Position numbers and translations under genes: made by a program. Below are positions 1-10,404 of a stretch of DNA of 64,000 bases, in pieces; position 1 is the first letter of the stretch, and each line of letters begins with the position of its first letter. The notes below the pieces were generated by a model. The model had not been told where the DNA came from. It searched no databases and was given only the letters and a program-made list of their open reading frames with translations. Source of the stretch: Symbiodinium microadriaticum (lineage: Eukaryota > Sar > Dinophyceae > Suessiales > Symbiodiniaceae); the NCBI GenBank assembly GCA_001939145.1, contig LSRX01000058.1, forward strand, positions 640,275 to 704,274, given 5' to 3'.

Positions 1-147
1 CCTGACAAGGCCGGGGGGCGGCACGGCCGCACCCGTCGAGGCCGGGGCTTTTCTCAGTATTTTTTTCGCTCAACGACGCATCAGCAGGTTCTCTCGCCTG
101 ACGAGGCCGGGGGGCGGCACGGCCGCACCCGTCGAGGCCGGGGTGGC
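1..147. repeat. Direct repeat pair, ~50 bp, GC-rich
   Basis: Positions 1-50 and 98-147 are nearly identical GC-rich copies (one clear difference, AAGG versus GAGG near the start), separated by a 47-bp spacer containing a T-run. No gene is visible here. The pair may be the edge of a longer tandem array that starts before the window. Confidence 0.8.
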
Positions 148-916
148 CAAGATACTGTCGCACTGTTTGCCTAGCCTGCTGGAGACTCCTTATGCTCGCG
201 TGGCTCTCACATTGCCCCTGAAATCCATGCAAGCAACACTAGCCAGCCAAAACGGAAACCGACAAGCACTAGTGACAGGAACCATGAAACTGGGCTGCAG
301 CCTAGCATGGTGGGTGGCAGTCCTGCAGTGCCTGTGTGCAGACGTGCCCTTGCAGCTCCGTGATCGCGCTCCGGCGCGTTCCTGCGACTTGCCAAGCCTG
401 GGCCGACGTGAGCGGCGTGTACTAACCCTGCAGCTCAACCAAGTTTGGGCGGGCCCGGCACAGCAGCGCGCAAGACTTCCGCGCCCTCGCCGTCGAGTAG
501 GTCGCTGCCGCCGTTCCCAAGAACAAGGGCAGACCCCGAGGAACTCGGCTCGTTGGCGGGGCTGGCCGCTACGAGGCCAGCGCGTCGGGGAAGCTAAACA
601 TCCAGGCCCTGGAGCAAAAGAAACAGAACACCAGGTGGTTATCCGGAAGGATTTCTGGACGGGTCTTGTGGATGAACCTTGTCCAGCTACTTCCGGAGAA
701 AGCAGACCCAAGTTCTGTCAATTAGAATGGGAGGAAGCTGCAAGGAAAATCTATCCCCAAACGCTGACAGCGTTGCTGAACGGGAAGCCAGTGCTCTTGC
801 CTAAAAGACTGGCGGCACCGTGGCGCAGCTTCCAGCAGCTAGACATTGGGCGCAGGCTCGACAGGGTTCCTGAAGACAACGGCAGTCTAGAACCAGTGCA
901 CGCAGGAACATTCTAG
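143..916 (+). pseudogene. Retroelement-like ORF fragment with GEAKHPGP motif
   Basis: An open frame of 257 codons, Arg-rich in the middle. Around codons 153-160 it reads VGEAKHPGP, close to the GEAQNPGP word in the Pol protein of the complete retrotransposon at 39115-46839. I know words of the form GEAxNPGP as recurrent in dinoflagellate retroelement proteins, usually just upstream of a new domain. Here no catalytic domain follows and the frame stops about 100 codons later. I infer the remnant of a retroelement protein rather than a host gene. The ATG at 143 lies inside a repeat copy, so the start is uncertain. It could also be a chance frame in GC-rich DNA. Confidence 0.35.
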
Positions 917-1167
917 TCTAGGACTTCTGAGCGCAAGCTCTGTCACGTTCTCTGCGACACCAAGAAAATAACTAACCCACGGCAGTGTACAGCACGAAGT
1001 CCTGTGGCAGGCTCGCAGCTACGGCAGCGGCTGGAATCTACTGCTACCCAGAACACAACGCCGGCCACGACATGCAGCTTCGACACGACTTTGACACGAG
1101 GGACTGTGGCTCGGACTCCAATTCACCAGAAGAGGATGTTCAACGCCGTGAACAAGACACGTTGTCT
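917..1167. other. Non-coding, no feature seen
   Basis: Mixed-composition DNA between the ORF fragment and the satellite field. It contains only short frames (under 65 codons). Confidence 0.5.
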
Positions 1168-2710
1168 CCTTTCTAGATAAACAAACGGCCCGAAGCCGGA
1201 TTAGGAAGGAACAACCATGGCCCGTCCCAGAGAAGGCCGAACGACCGAAGCCCAGAAGTCCTTTTCATTAAAAAGGCAAAGATAAGGAAGCTGTATGAGT
1301 TCATTAAGAAGGCAAAGATAAGGGAGCTCCTTGCGGGGCTGAGGAAGCTGTATATATTCACTAAGAAGGCAAAGATAAGGGAGCTCCTTGTGGGGCTGCT
1401 TGCCAGATAAGGACAAACGGCCCGAAGCTGGAGCAACCGTGGTGGCGATGCACACGTCCATTCCATTCGAGAATGTGTGCAAAATACGGTCGAGCACCCG
1501 TGCATACGGCTGGCTCCAGCCCCGCACCGGAGCGGCCCGTCCCAGAGAAGGCGGAACGACCGTATGAAGTCCTCTTCATTAAGAAGGCATAGATAAGGAA
1601 GCTGTATATATTCATTAAAAAAGTAAAGATAAGGGAAGGCCGAACGACCGAAGCCCAGAAGTCCTTTTCATTAAGAAGGCAAAGATAAGGAAGCTATATC
1701 TATTCATTAAGAAGGCAAAGATAAGGGAACTCCTTTCTAGATAAACAAACGGCCCGAAGCCGGATTAGGAATTAACAACCATGGCCCGTCCCAGAGAAGG
1801 CCGAACGACCGAAGCCCAGAAGTCCTTTTCATTAAGAAGGCAAAGATAAGGAAGCTATATCTATTCATTAAGAAGGCAAAGATAAGGGAACTCCTTTCTA
1901 GATAAACAAACGGCCCGAAGCCGGATTAGGAATTAACAACCATGGCCCGTCCCAGAGAAGGCCGAACGACCGAAGCCCAGAAGTCCTCTTCATTAAGAAG
2001 GTAAGATAAGGAAGCTGTATATATTCATTAAGAAGGCAAAGATAAGGGAGCTCCTTGCGGGGCTAAGGAAGCTGTATGTATTCACTAAGAAGGCAAAGAT
2101 AAGGGAGCTCCTTGTGGGGCTGCTTGCCAGATAAGGACAAACGGCCCGAAGCTGGAGCAACCGTGGTGGCGATGCACACGTCCATTCCATTCGAGAATGT
2201 GTGCAAAATACGGTCGAGCACCCGTGCATACGGCTGGCTCCAGCCCCGCACCGGAGCGGCCCGTCCCAGAGAAGGCGGAACGACCGTATGAAGTCCTCTT
2301 CATTAAGAAGGCATAGATAAGGAAGCTGTATATATTCATTAAAAAAGTAAAGATAAGGGAAGGCCGAACGACCGAAGCCCAGAAGTCCTTTTCATTAAGA
2401 AGGCAAAGATAAGGAAGCTATATCTATTCATTAAGAAGGCAAAGATAAGGGAACTCCTTTCTAGATAAACAAACGGCCCGAAGCCGGATTAGGAATTAAC
2501 AACCATGGCCCGTCCCAGAGAAGGCCGAACGACCGAAGCCCAGAAGTCCTCTTCATTAAGAAGGCAAGATAAGGAAGCTGTATATATTCATTAAGAAGGC
2601 AAAGATAAGGGAGCTCCTTGCGGGGCTAAGGAAGCTGTATGTATTCATTAAGAAGGCAAAGATAAGGGAGCTCCTTGCGGGACTGCTTCCTAGATAGAAC
2701 AAACGGCCCG
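1168..2710. repeat. Satellite field with 161-bp units and a 724-bp higher-order repeat
   Basis: The same phrases recur many times: CATTAAGAAGGCAAAGATAA, CTAGATAAACAAACGGCC, and CCATGGCCCGTCCCAGAGAA. The CTAGATAAAC phrase at about 1737 recurs at 1898 (161 bp) and at 2461 (724 bp after the first). The stretch 1361-1615 is repeated without visible change at 2085-2339. This is a tandem array with higher-order structure that was duplicated recently. The minus-strand frames here (FAFLMNIYSFL-type) come from the repeat and I do not treat them as genes. Confidence 0.9.
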
Positions 2711-3700
2711 AAGCCGGATTAGGAGGGAGCCGCCGTGGTGGTCATACACATGGCCATTCGGAGACCGTCCGCAAAATGAGTCCGAGTGCCCATGCCTACG
2801 GCCATGCCAACGGCCATTCGGGGACAAGCCGCGGAATGGATCCGAGCGCCCATGCATACGGCTGGCTCCGGCCCCGTACCGGGACGGCCCGTCCCAGAAG
2901 GCCAGAAATCCTCTTCATTAAGAAGGCAAAGATAAGGAAGCTGTATATACTCATTAAGAAGGCGAAGATAAGGGAGCTCCTTGCGGGGCTGCTTCCTAAA
3001 GAAGGACAAACGGGCCAAGCCGGATAAGGAGGACGCATCCGTCACGGCCATGCTTACGGCCATTCGGGACAAGGCTGGCGGCCGATCTCGGGAGGGACCC
3101 TTTCCCAAGATGTGGCCCCTAGTAAACCGGCGGGCTCTCAAAGGCCCAGCCGCGACGGCCGTCCACATGGCCGTTCGTGTGGGTTCTATAAAACCGGCTG
3201 GCTCTCAGAGGCTCAACCGCGACGGCCGTGCACATGGCCATTCGTGGACCCCCGCAAAATGGCCCTAAGCTCTTGTCCTTCTCCGGATCTGCAAACCAAG
3301 GCCGGATTTTGCCACGTTAAATTCTTTTCGTAAAATGTGTGTTTTAGAACAGGCTGGTGGCCGATCTCGGGGGGGACCCTTTCCCAAGATGTGGGCCCTA
3401 TTAAATCGGCGGGCTCTCAGAAGCCCAACCGCGGCGGCCGTGCACATGGCCACTCGTGGAAATGGCCCTAAACTGGCCATATGTACGAACCTTACTAGCC
3501 GTTTAGGGTCCAGACCCTAGGCTTTGTTGCCGGGAGGGACGGCCTTCCCCGTAAAGGGCGTTCTCGTAAGGGGCCTCCCGTAAGGGGTGTTCCCGAGACC
3601 GGATTTTGCCACGTTAAATTTTGTCATAAGATAAAGGATTTGGAGCACATTCTTGGCCGATCTCGGGGGGGACCCTTTTCCAAGATGTGGCCCCCACTAA
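2711..3700. repeat. Diverged satellite, ~110-bp block repeated
   Basis: The field continues with a different unit. A block starting GGCCGATCTCGGG and running through CCCAAGATGTGG and GGCGGGCTCTCA occurs at about 3069-3178 and 3352-3461. A shortened version lies at about 3652-3700. The CATTAAGAAGGCAAAG phrase from the first field reappears at 2915-2990, so the two fields are related. No gene recognised. Confidence 0.8.
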
Positions 3701-3703
3701 ACG

Positions 3704-3821
3704 GCCCTCGTTGCCGGGAGGCCCTCGTTGCCCGGAGGCCCTCGTTGCCGGGAGACCCTCGTTGCCGGGAGGCCCTCGTTGCCGGGAGGCCCTCGTTGCC
3801 GGGAGGCCCTCGTTGCCGGGA
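3704..3821. repeat. 17-bp minisatellite, 7 copies
   Basis: Seven head-to-tail copies of GCCCTCGTTGCCGGGAG, starting at 3704, 3721, 3738, 3755, 3772, 3789 and 3806. Copies 2 and 4 carry single changes. Because 17 is not a multiple of 3, overlapping frames on both strands stay open and give spurious repetitive peptides. Confidence 0.95.
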
Positions 3822-4136
3822 CCACGAAAACCACATTCCAAGATGTGGCCCCCACTAAAAACCACATGGCAAGATGTGGCCCCCCACAAAACTTCACGAG
3901 CCGTTTAGGGTCCGGACCCTAGGCTTTAGGGTAATAAAGTTTCATAGCAATTATCATACGCTGGAAGCGTAATGCACCTTCCGAAGGGAACGAATGCGGT
4001 ACGGAGCACGAAGCTAACTCTTCGTGCTCAGCTGCAGGCAGGAAGCATCCGTTCCTGAAACGGATGCCGGTGCTAAGCGCACGGTGCGCTGGTGATGTCA
4101 TGGGCTCCTAGACGTCGCTGCAGACATCACCAGCTT
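3822..4136. other. Non-coding; palindromic GGGTCCGGACCC word
   Basis: Contains AGGGTCCGGACCCT near 3908, a 14-bp palindrome. A variant, AGGGTCCAGACCCT, occurs near 3506. Otherwise no feature is seen. Confidence 0.5.
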
Positions 4137-4170
4137 TAGTTTAGGGTTTAGGGTTTAGGGTTTAGGGTTT
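4137..4170 (+). repeat. Interstitial telomere-type repeat (TTTAGGG)n
   Basis: About four to five consecutive TTTAGGG units. This is the plant/dinoflagellate telomere heptamer, here internal to a chromosome segment. Confidence 0.9.
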
Positions 4171-6655
4171 GCCGTAGAATGGCGCATAGGCGGAAGTATT
4201 CAGTGATAGTGCATTTTCGAGTGTATCGTGATTTAACGATTTGTTGTTGGAGCCTGAATATCGAAGGCTCTTCCTTTTTACTCTCCCGCCCCACGCCGTT
4301 TGAGGCGGCCAAACCACCCAAACCTATTCCTTTTAGGGTTTAGCTCTAAACTCATTCTATGGCTTTCTTCTTTCTTTCAAAATCGTTCTTAAGGTTCGCA
4401 GGCAAAGAGGGCAGTTAGGCAGGGCCAGGGCAGAGGGGCCTAGATGGTTCCAGGGGGGAAGGCCAGGAGGCCAGCATGGCGGGTCAAGAACTAGCACAGA
4501 CCAGGGCGGGCCAGGGGCGCAGGTCCTTGAAATCTGCTCGCTGGAGGCTCCCAGGGGCCCCCTGGGGGCGCCCTTTTGAGGGGGGCCCAAATGGGCCGGG
4601 CGCCAGAATAGGATGAAGAGCTTTGCTTTAAAAGGGACCAGTACTGGTCCCGAGGAGAACCTGCTCGGGTACCGGGCAGGACGTGGGTGCTACCGTTCCC
4701 ATGGCTGTGGGGAGGCGGGCAAACGTATTGGATCGCTCTGCGCCATCGAGGTCGAGGGGCTTAAGCGCCGCCCACCCACGGAGGTGGGCGGCCTAAGCCT
4801 TGAGTTTAGGGTAGGGGGCCTTAAAAATTAGCATAGGATTTGGGGGGGTTCCTTAATTATTCTGATTATAGTAGAATGGGCCCCAAAACCCTACTCTAAT
4901 GATTAAGGCCTCTATATTACCACTTTAGCGAAGAGCTCACTGAAGAAAAGACCCTCGAAGGAACCTTGAACACCACGAAGCCCTAACCGCCCTAAGCCTC
5001 TAAACCCATGAATCTCCAAACCCTAAACCCCTGAACCCTGTAAACTGTAAGTTAAACTCTCAGAAGCCAGAAGCATTTCCAAGCTGGCGTCCTCGGTGGC
5101 TTCCGAAATCCCTGAGAAGCGCGAACCTCACTGTAAGGGTACCTTTAAGCGCTCTCATACAGGTTCGGTTATGGTGCCCATTATTCTGGGTTCCCATAAG
5201 GTTTCCGATCGCATGAAGAAAAACGTAAACATCTGGCATAGGCTCTCGGGTGCAGGGGTTTTTAGGGTTCGCGGTTAAGAGTTCAGCAAGATCTCGGGCG
5301 GAACAAGCACCAAGGGCATAGGTTTGGGCTTCAGTCAAGAAAAAGCATTTCGGGCACGAAAGGGTTTAGGGCTTTAGGTTTCCAAAGAGAGTACCGCTCA
5401 ACGAATTTGGGGGGCTCGTCGTTCATGACTGAAGGCTTGGCTGTAGAGTTTCGGGTTCATGCTGCCATGCAGGAAAACAGCGGACCTGAGCTTAATCCAC
5501 GAGTCGTCGCAGAAATGGTGTTCTTGAGAACATGGTACTGGTATATGGTATAGGTCAAGGCTTTTGGGCTCGGGGAAAAGACCTTAAACCCTGAATCCGA
5601 AAGCCCAAGGCCCTAGATCCCTGGCCTCCGAAGCCTTCGCAGTTCCGAGCCCCAGGCCGAAAACAAGACTCGACGAGCAGTGCCGAACGGTGTCTCTCAG
5701 CCACCTGATTTAGGGTTTAGGGTTTGGGATTTAGGGTTCTGATGGTTTCAGCTTTACGTTCTTTTTTGGTTGGCACGCCTTTCAGGCGGAGGTAAGATGA
5801 GGGGCCATCTGAAAGGGGGAGTCGCCAAAACCACCCATAATAAACCCCTGACGAGCTTTAAGGTTCAGGGCTCAATTAGGGCTTACAAGCTGAAGGTTTT
5901 GGGGCTTCTTGAGGCCAAGGCAGCAGCTGCGGCGGCCTGCAGCAAAGTCTTGGAGGGCTGGGAAAGCGGATTCGGGGTTTGGGGTTTCGGGGTTCAGGGA
6001 TGTTCAGGGTGTAGGGCAGGCTTGAGAGGTTTGGGGGTGTAAGGTTTTGGGCTCGGGGTTTGGGTGTGCGCTTCGGGTTTCGGGTTCAGACTATCGGGCT
6101 TGGTGTGTAGATGCGTGTAGGGTTTCGGAACTGAATCATCAACACGTTTCCGGTATTTACGGTGCAGGTTTCTTGACCGGCGTCTTTAACGCAGGATCTA
6201 GGGCACTCGGGGCTCACAAAGCCATCATGGAGCATCCACACATGTCCAAAGCGAAGTGAGAAATACCTGGACGGTCCCCCTGACCGATAGCTCCAGAAGG
6301 TTCAGGAGCTGCCGCAAACAACATGAATGGCCGTACCTACAAACGTTCCCTCGGCAGCAACGCAAACAGGAATCGTAGTAAAGAGCCCTTAGCATTCCTT
6401 GTGCTAGCACGAAGAAGGATGGTCAAGAACGACAATAACCATGCCAACGGCGAGAATAGCAGAAATAACAAAACAATGACTGTACCACGAGTGAACATAA
6501 AAGTCTGAACCACTAAATTACGGATTGTGGTAGCAACATCGGTAGCAGCAACAACAGTAGAAGACGTCTTCGTTAAGCCAGTAGTCCCACTAGCGAGACC
6601 AATCAACTACAAACCATCAGCATCCTCTTCTTCACAGTTACAGCAAATGTCATGC
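4171..6655. other. Non-coding DNA rich in decayed telomere words
   Basis: G-rich phrases (GGGTTTAGG, GGGCTTAGG, GGTTTCGGG) alternate with C-rich phrases (CCCTAAACCC, CCCTAAGCC). For example, C-rich runs lie at 4978-5040 and 5580-5660, and G-rich runs at 5360-5380, 5708-5740 and 5975-6090. A short element-like segment lies at about 4845-4922 (see findings). All frames are short and I recognise no gene. Confidence 0.6.
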
Positions 6656-6657
6656 CA

Positions 6658-7040
6658 GAGTGAGTGAGTGAGTGAGGGAGGGAGGGAGTGGGTGAGTGAG
6701 CGAGCGAGTGATTGAGTGGAGCGAGTGGGATGAGTAGAGTGAGTGGAGTGAGTGGCCTGAGTGGAGTGAATGCAGTGAGATCTAGTGAGTGCGAGTGAGA
6801 GCGGGTGAGTGCGAGTGAGCACGAGTGAGTGCGAGTGAGTGCGAGTGAGAGCGGGTGAGTGCGAGTGCGAGTGAGTGCGAGTGAGTGCGAGTGAGAGCGG
6901 GTGAGAGCGAGTGAGCGCGAGTGAGTGCCAGTGAGTGCGAGTGAGTGCGAGTGAATGAGTGAGTGCGTGAGTGAGTGAGTGAGTGAGTGAGTGAGTAAGT
7001 GAGTGAGTGAGTGAGTGCGTGCGCGCGTACGTGCGTGTTT
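6658..7040. repeat. GTGA/GCGAGT tetra- to hexanucleotide microsatellite
   Basis: About 380 bp of GTGA units mixed with GTGC, GAGA and GGGT variants, ending in alternating GTGC/GCGC. The minus strand encodes apparent THSLTHSL peptides, which are artefacts of the repeat. Confidence 0.9.
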
Positions 7041-7055
7041 GCGTTGTTACAACCG

Positions 7056-7158
7056 TCAGCATCATCACCATCATCATCAGCACCATCATCATCAGCACCA
7101 TCATCATCAGCAGCAGCAGAATCACCATCATCAGTCATCATCATCACCACCAAGATAC
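7056..7158. repeat. CAT/CAG trinucleotide microsatellite
   Basis: Runs of CAT and CATCAG units, directly after the GTGA array. Confidence 0.85.
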
Positions 7159-7612
7159 CCTACTCATAACATACCCCTCGATAACCCTACTTTGGCTTAA
7201 ACAACCCGAAAAACTATAATTCTCGAAATAAGAATCATCTTGAAGAGACTGTGCCTCCATCCGCTCCACCCGTCGCAACCAACGCGAGCTCTGCCAATCT
7301 TCGAGCAGCGTGGCCTCCTGGCTTGCAGAGGCTTCAGGGTTCAGGGTTTAGGTTAGGGGTTTAGAGTTCCGGAGTTTCGAGTTCAGGGTTGAGGTGTTCG
7401 AGGGCTTGAATGGTTTTAGGGTTTAGGGCGTTAGGGTTAGGGTTTTAAGGGCTTTGTGGGGGGGGTTTGGTGTTAGGGTTCAAGGTGTTGGGGCTCGAGA
7501 GCTTATTAAGGTCTACAGGCGCTCTGCACGCATGTTTGTATGCATGCATGCCATATACTCTACATACCATCTGCCGATATACACTTCTATGTTTCGTGTA
7601 CACACACACACA
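7159..7612. other. Non-coding; decayed TTTAGGG phrases
   Basis: G-rich telomere-like words from about 7328 to 7500 (GGGTTTAGGGCGTTAGGG and similar). No gene. Confidence 0.6.
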
Positions 7613-7714
7613 TCCATATATATATATATATACTTTTATTTATTTATTTATTTATTTATATTTATATTTATATTTGTATTTATATATATATATATATATT
7701 TATGTTTATTTATT
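7613..7714. repeat. TA and TTTA microsatellite
   Basis: (TA)n, then TTTA and TTTATA units, then (TA)n again. It keeps the frame upstream of the next ORF open artificially. Confidence 0.9.
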
Positions 7715-7808
7715 AGGGCTCGAGTGGCCTGCGAAGGCAGGAAAATCGGCAGCCCCAGTTCCCGTAGAATCGCCCCATATGGGGAAGGGAACGCCTTTAA
7801 CATCAACC

Positions 7809-8831
7809 ATGGTGAGCCGTGCTGTCTATGAGCTCCTGGAGTATGGGGACTCGGTTTCACTTCGAGAGCTGCGCCTGGTCTTACAGGGCCGGACATGCAT
7901 TGGCCTGACATCCCAGAAGTCCTTCATAAGGCAAGTGGCAGAGTATACCTTCGCGACACTGACTTCCGGTCTCGACTTGATGCATTTGCCGCTGGAACAA
8001 GTTGCACGACTGCGCGACCCGTATGTCGGTAGGTGGGAACCTTTGTGCAATACAGTTGCTACAGGTGCTGCTAGTGCTGTTGTTCCGTGCATGACACGTG
8101 GAAGCGTGCTGTTCACAGAGCTTCACGACCTCGGCAGCGCCATCGCCATCGGTGCGCCTTCTACATTTATCCATGCTGGAACTGACAAGCTGCCAAAGGC
8201 GAATGATAGCCTTGCGAGGAACACATGCTGCCATTTCAGGTTGTCTTCGGAGTCTTTGGGACAACATGCGCATGAACGTCGCCGTACTGTGTTGGACTAC
8301 AACAGTTACAACAAAATGCAGACCAAGCCTTTGGACAAGACGGTCGATGGTGGTGACGGTATTGCAGCTGGCATAGCAGCCATTGCGCAGGACGTCGTTC
8401 AAGGACGTACCATTCGGACGGAAGTCGTTGATTCGATGATTGATCGAGGTCGGCAGCTTGCAGTGCTTGCAGATAGTTGCATTGGGCTTCGAGGCTTCAG
8501 TGGCAGCAACGCTTGTGGTGGAGGCCAACACTCCAGCTTGGGTTCCTGTCTTGTGGAGCGCTTGTTGTTGGACTATGGCAAAAGAAGCAAGCTCAGGCAC
8601 GGACTGCAAAATGATTTTACTGGCACTTATGTCCACTCGTTGTTCGAGTACGCAGATGGGGCTACTAGTTCGGCAACGAGGCGCAGCCCGATAATTCCGG
8701 CTTGGGTTATCCTTTGCTCGAGCGCCTGCTGCTTGATGACTTTCGTGCGGGCTCTACAAACGGACGCGGTTCCCGTGAGTCCCGGGTTGTATCGTCCTGA
8801 CGCCCTGCGCAAACCTTTGTCTCGTACGTGA
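7809..8831 (+). CDS. Hypothetical protein, 340 aa, no recognised domain
   Basis: The frame stays open through about 370 codons of non-repetitive DNA of balanced composition, which is unlikely by chance. I chose the ATG at 7809 because it sits in ACCATGG, a strong eukaryotic start context, and follows the TA microsatellite. Upstream the frame is open only by virtue of low-complexity DNA. The protein begins MVSRAVYELLEYGDSVSLRE and looks soluble until a hydrophobic stretch near the C-terminus (about residues 294-312, AWVILCSSACCLMTFVRAL). I recognise no family. The opposite strand is also open for 251 codons (8636-7881), so the coding strand is not certain. It could be one exon of a larger gene or a decayed gene. 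Confidence 0.4.
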   Translation: MVSRAVYELLEYGDSVSLRELRLVLQGRTCIGLTSQKSFIRQVAEYTFATLTSGLDLMHLPLEQVARLRDPYVGRWEPLCNTVATGAASAVVPCMTRGSVLFTELHDLGSAIAIGAPSTFIHAGTDKLPKANDSLARNTCCHFRLSSESLGQHAHERRRTVLDYNSYNKMQTKPLDKTVDGGDGIAAGIAAIAQDVVQGRTIRTEVVDSMIDRGRQLAVLADSCIGLRGFSGSNACGGGQHSSLGSCLVERLLLDYGKRSKLRHGLQNDFTGTYVHSLFEYADGATSSATRRSPIIPAWVILCSSACCLMTFVRALQTDAVPVSPGLYRPDALRKPLSRT

Positions 8832-9529
8832 CGGCATGAACCGCCTGATTTTGTGGGGTGTTGGACTTTCGTGGTAGATCATGGAGTTCATCATCCCGCT
8901 TTTGTTTGTGTTTGGCGGGTTATAGGTGAGACGACTTTTCGGTCCAAAGGACTGGTCGGTTACATCTCATTTGCCCAGCCCTGACATGCTTGAGCGCATA
9001 CTGGCACGGTTGTCACGCACGCATCAACCAGATTTCTGCGCCAGGCTTTTGAATTTAATTAGGTGCCCGATGGGCCGCGACCAATCTGGACACGACGCCC
9101 GAAAGACGTGAAAGACGTGATGTTTATTTATTTATTTATTTGTTTATTTATTTATTTTTATTTATTTATGTATACATATGTACACACACTACACAACGTC
9201 ATCTGCCATTGCTGTTAGAAAGCTCCATGCAGAGAAGCGCCACCAAAGCTAGCAGCCTAAACCCTAAGGCAACAAAAAAATGGCTCAACAGAAGAAGCCT
9301 AGGCAGCAACAAGAATCCCGCACTGTGAGGGCTTAGGGCTCTACGTTCAGAATATTTTTTTTTAAGGCTTGAAGCTTTCAGGGTTTTAAAGGCTTAGTTA
9401 GGTTTAGGGCTTTCTTTCTTTTTGGTGAAGGGTTTAGGGCTAAGGCGCCTTTCCGGAGGGTTCGAGCTGCCAGGAGGAGAGCCCAAAGTCGCTGTCGGCC
9501 ACGGAGGACCTGGCCAGCAAGGGCTTTCG
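8832..9529. other. Non-coding with TTTA microsatellite
   Basis: Holds a TTTA microsatellite at about 9121-9190 and scattered TTTAGGG phrases from 9330 on. No gene seen. Confidence 0.6.
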
Positions 9530-9619
9530 GGTTTAGGGTTTAGGGGTTTAGGGTTTAGGGTTTAGGGTTTAGGGTTTAGGGTTTTAGAGTTTAGGATTTT
9601 AGGGTTTAGGGTTTAGGGA
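9530..9619 (+). repeat. Interstitial telomere-type repeat (TTTAGGG)n
   Basis: About 90 bp of TTTAGGG units with a few variants (TTTAGGGG, TTTTAGAG). It is the longest G-rich telomere-like tract in the first 20 kb. Confidence 0.9.
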
Positions 9620-10326
9620 TTTGGATCTGCTATTGAGTGGGGGTCGCTTTTCCTTGTAGGAAGCTTTACTAAATTTAAGGGATCGTATGAATAGTCTCTC
9701 CGACTCCTAGATAGAGGGTTTTGGGTTCAGGTGCTTCAGAATTTAAGGGTTTTAAGGCCGTAAGCGCGCAAGGTCTTGAGTTTTTTGGGGGGCTTGGGTT
9801 TTTGCGGGCTGGCATGCAGCTTGGGGGTTTGAAGGTGAGGCTTGAAGACCCAGAACCGAATCGAATCTGCGGCCTCGCCACCTGCGACTCATCATCTGGA
9901 CTTCCAGGAAAGCTATTTTTGGGCTTTTTAAGTTTACCTTAACCCCAAATAACCTACCTTTTTATGGACATATAGAAAGACACCGTAATGAGGGAACCCT
10001 AAAAAGGTAGGTTCTTTAAGGTCCAGGTAAGGGCTCAACTGTCAACCTCTGGACCCGAAGCCTGAATCGACGGCACAATGCTTATTTTAATGAAGATAGT
10101 CTTGATTGTAACCCAGAGGTTTGGTTAATGCGATCGCCACGCCCTAAACCTGAATCCTACTTGTCCAATATCCTAAGGGATTTAGAGGTTAACCTTTGAG
10201 ATCATGTAGGGGGTTATGATACCCCACACAATTCAAGGTCACCTGCTCTGCTGCTAAGAGCCCTTAGAATACCCTTATAGAACCCCTTATAATGGAACCT
10301 TATTCGTGGAACCCTTATAGAACCCC
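9620..10326. other. Non-coding; contains a short hairpin element
   Basis: AACCTACCTTTTA at 9952-9964 pairs with TAAAAAGGTAGGTT at 10000-10013 (one bulge) around a 35-nt loop containing TAATGAGGGAACCCTAA. Similar loop words recur elsewhere in the window (see findings). Otherwise telomere-like phrases and no gene. Confidence 0.55.
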
Positions 10327-10329
10327 GTT

Positions 10330-10404
10330 ACCCTATACCCTAAACCCTATACCCTAAACCCTAAACCCTGAACCCCAAACCCTAAACTCTGAACCCCTAA
10401 ACCC
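10330..10404 (-). repeat. Interstitial telomere-type repeat, C-rich strand
   Basis: CCCTAAA, CCCTATA, CCCTGAA and CCCCAAA units in a row, opposite in orientation to the tract at 9530. A G-rich tract follows within 100 bp (about 10497-10540). Confidence 0.85.
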
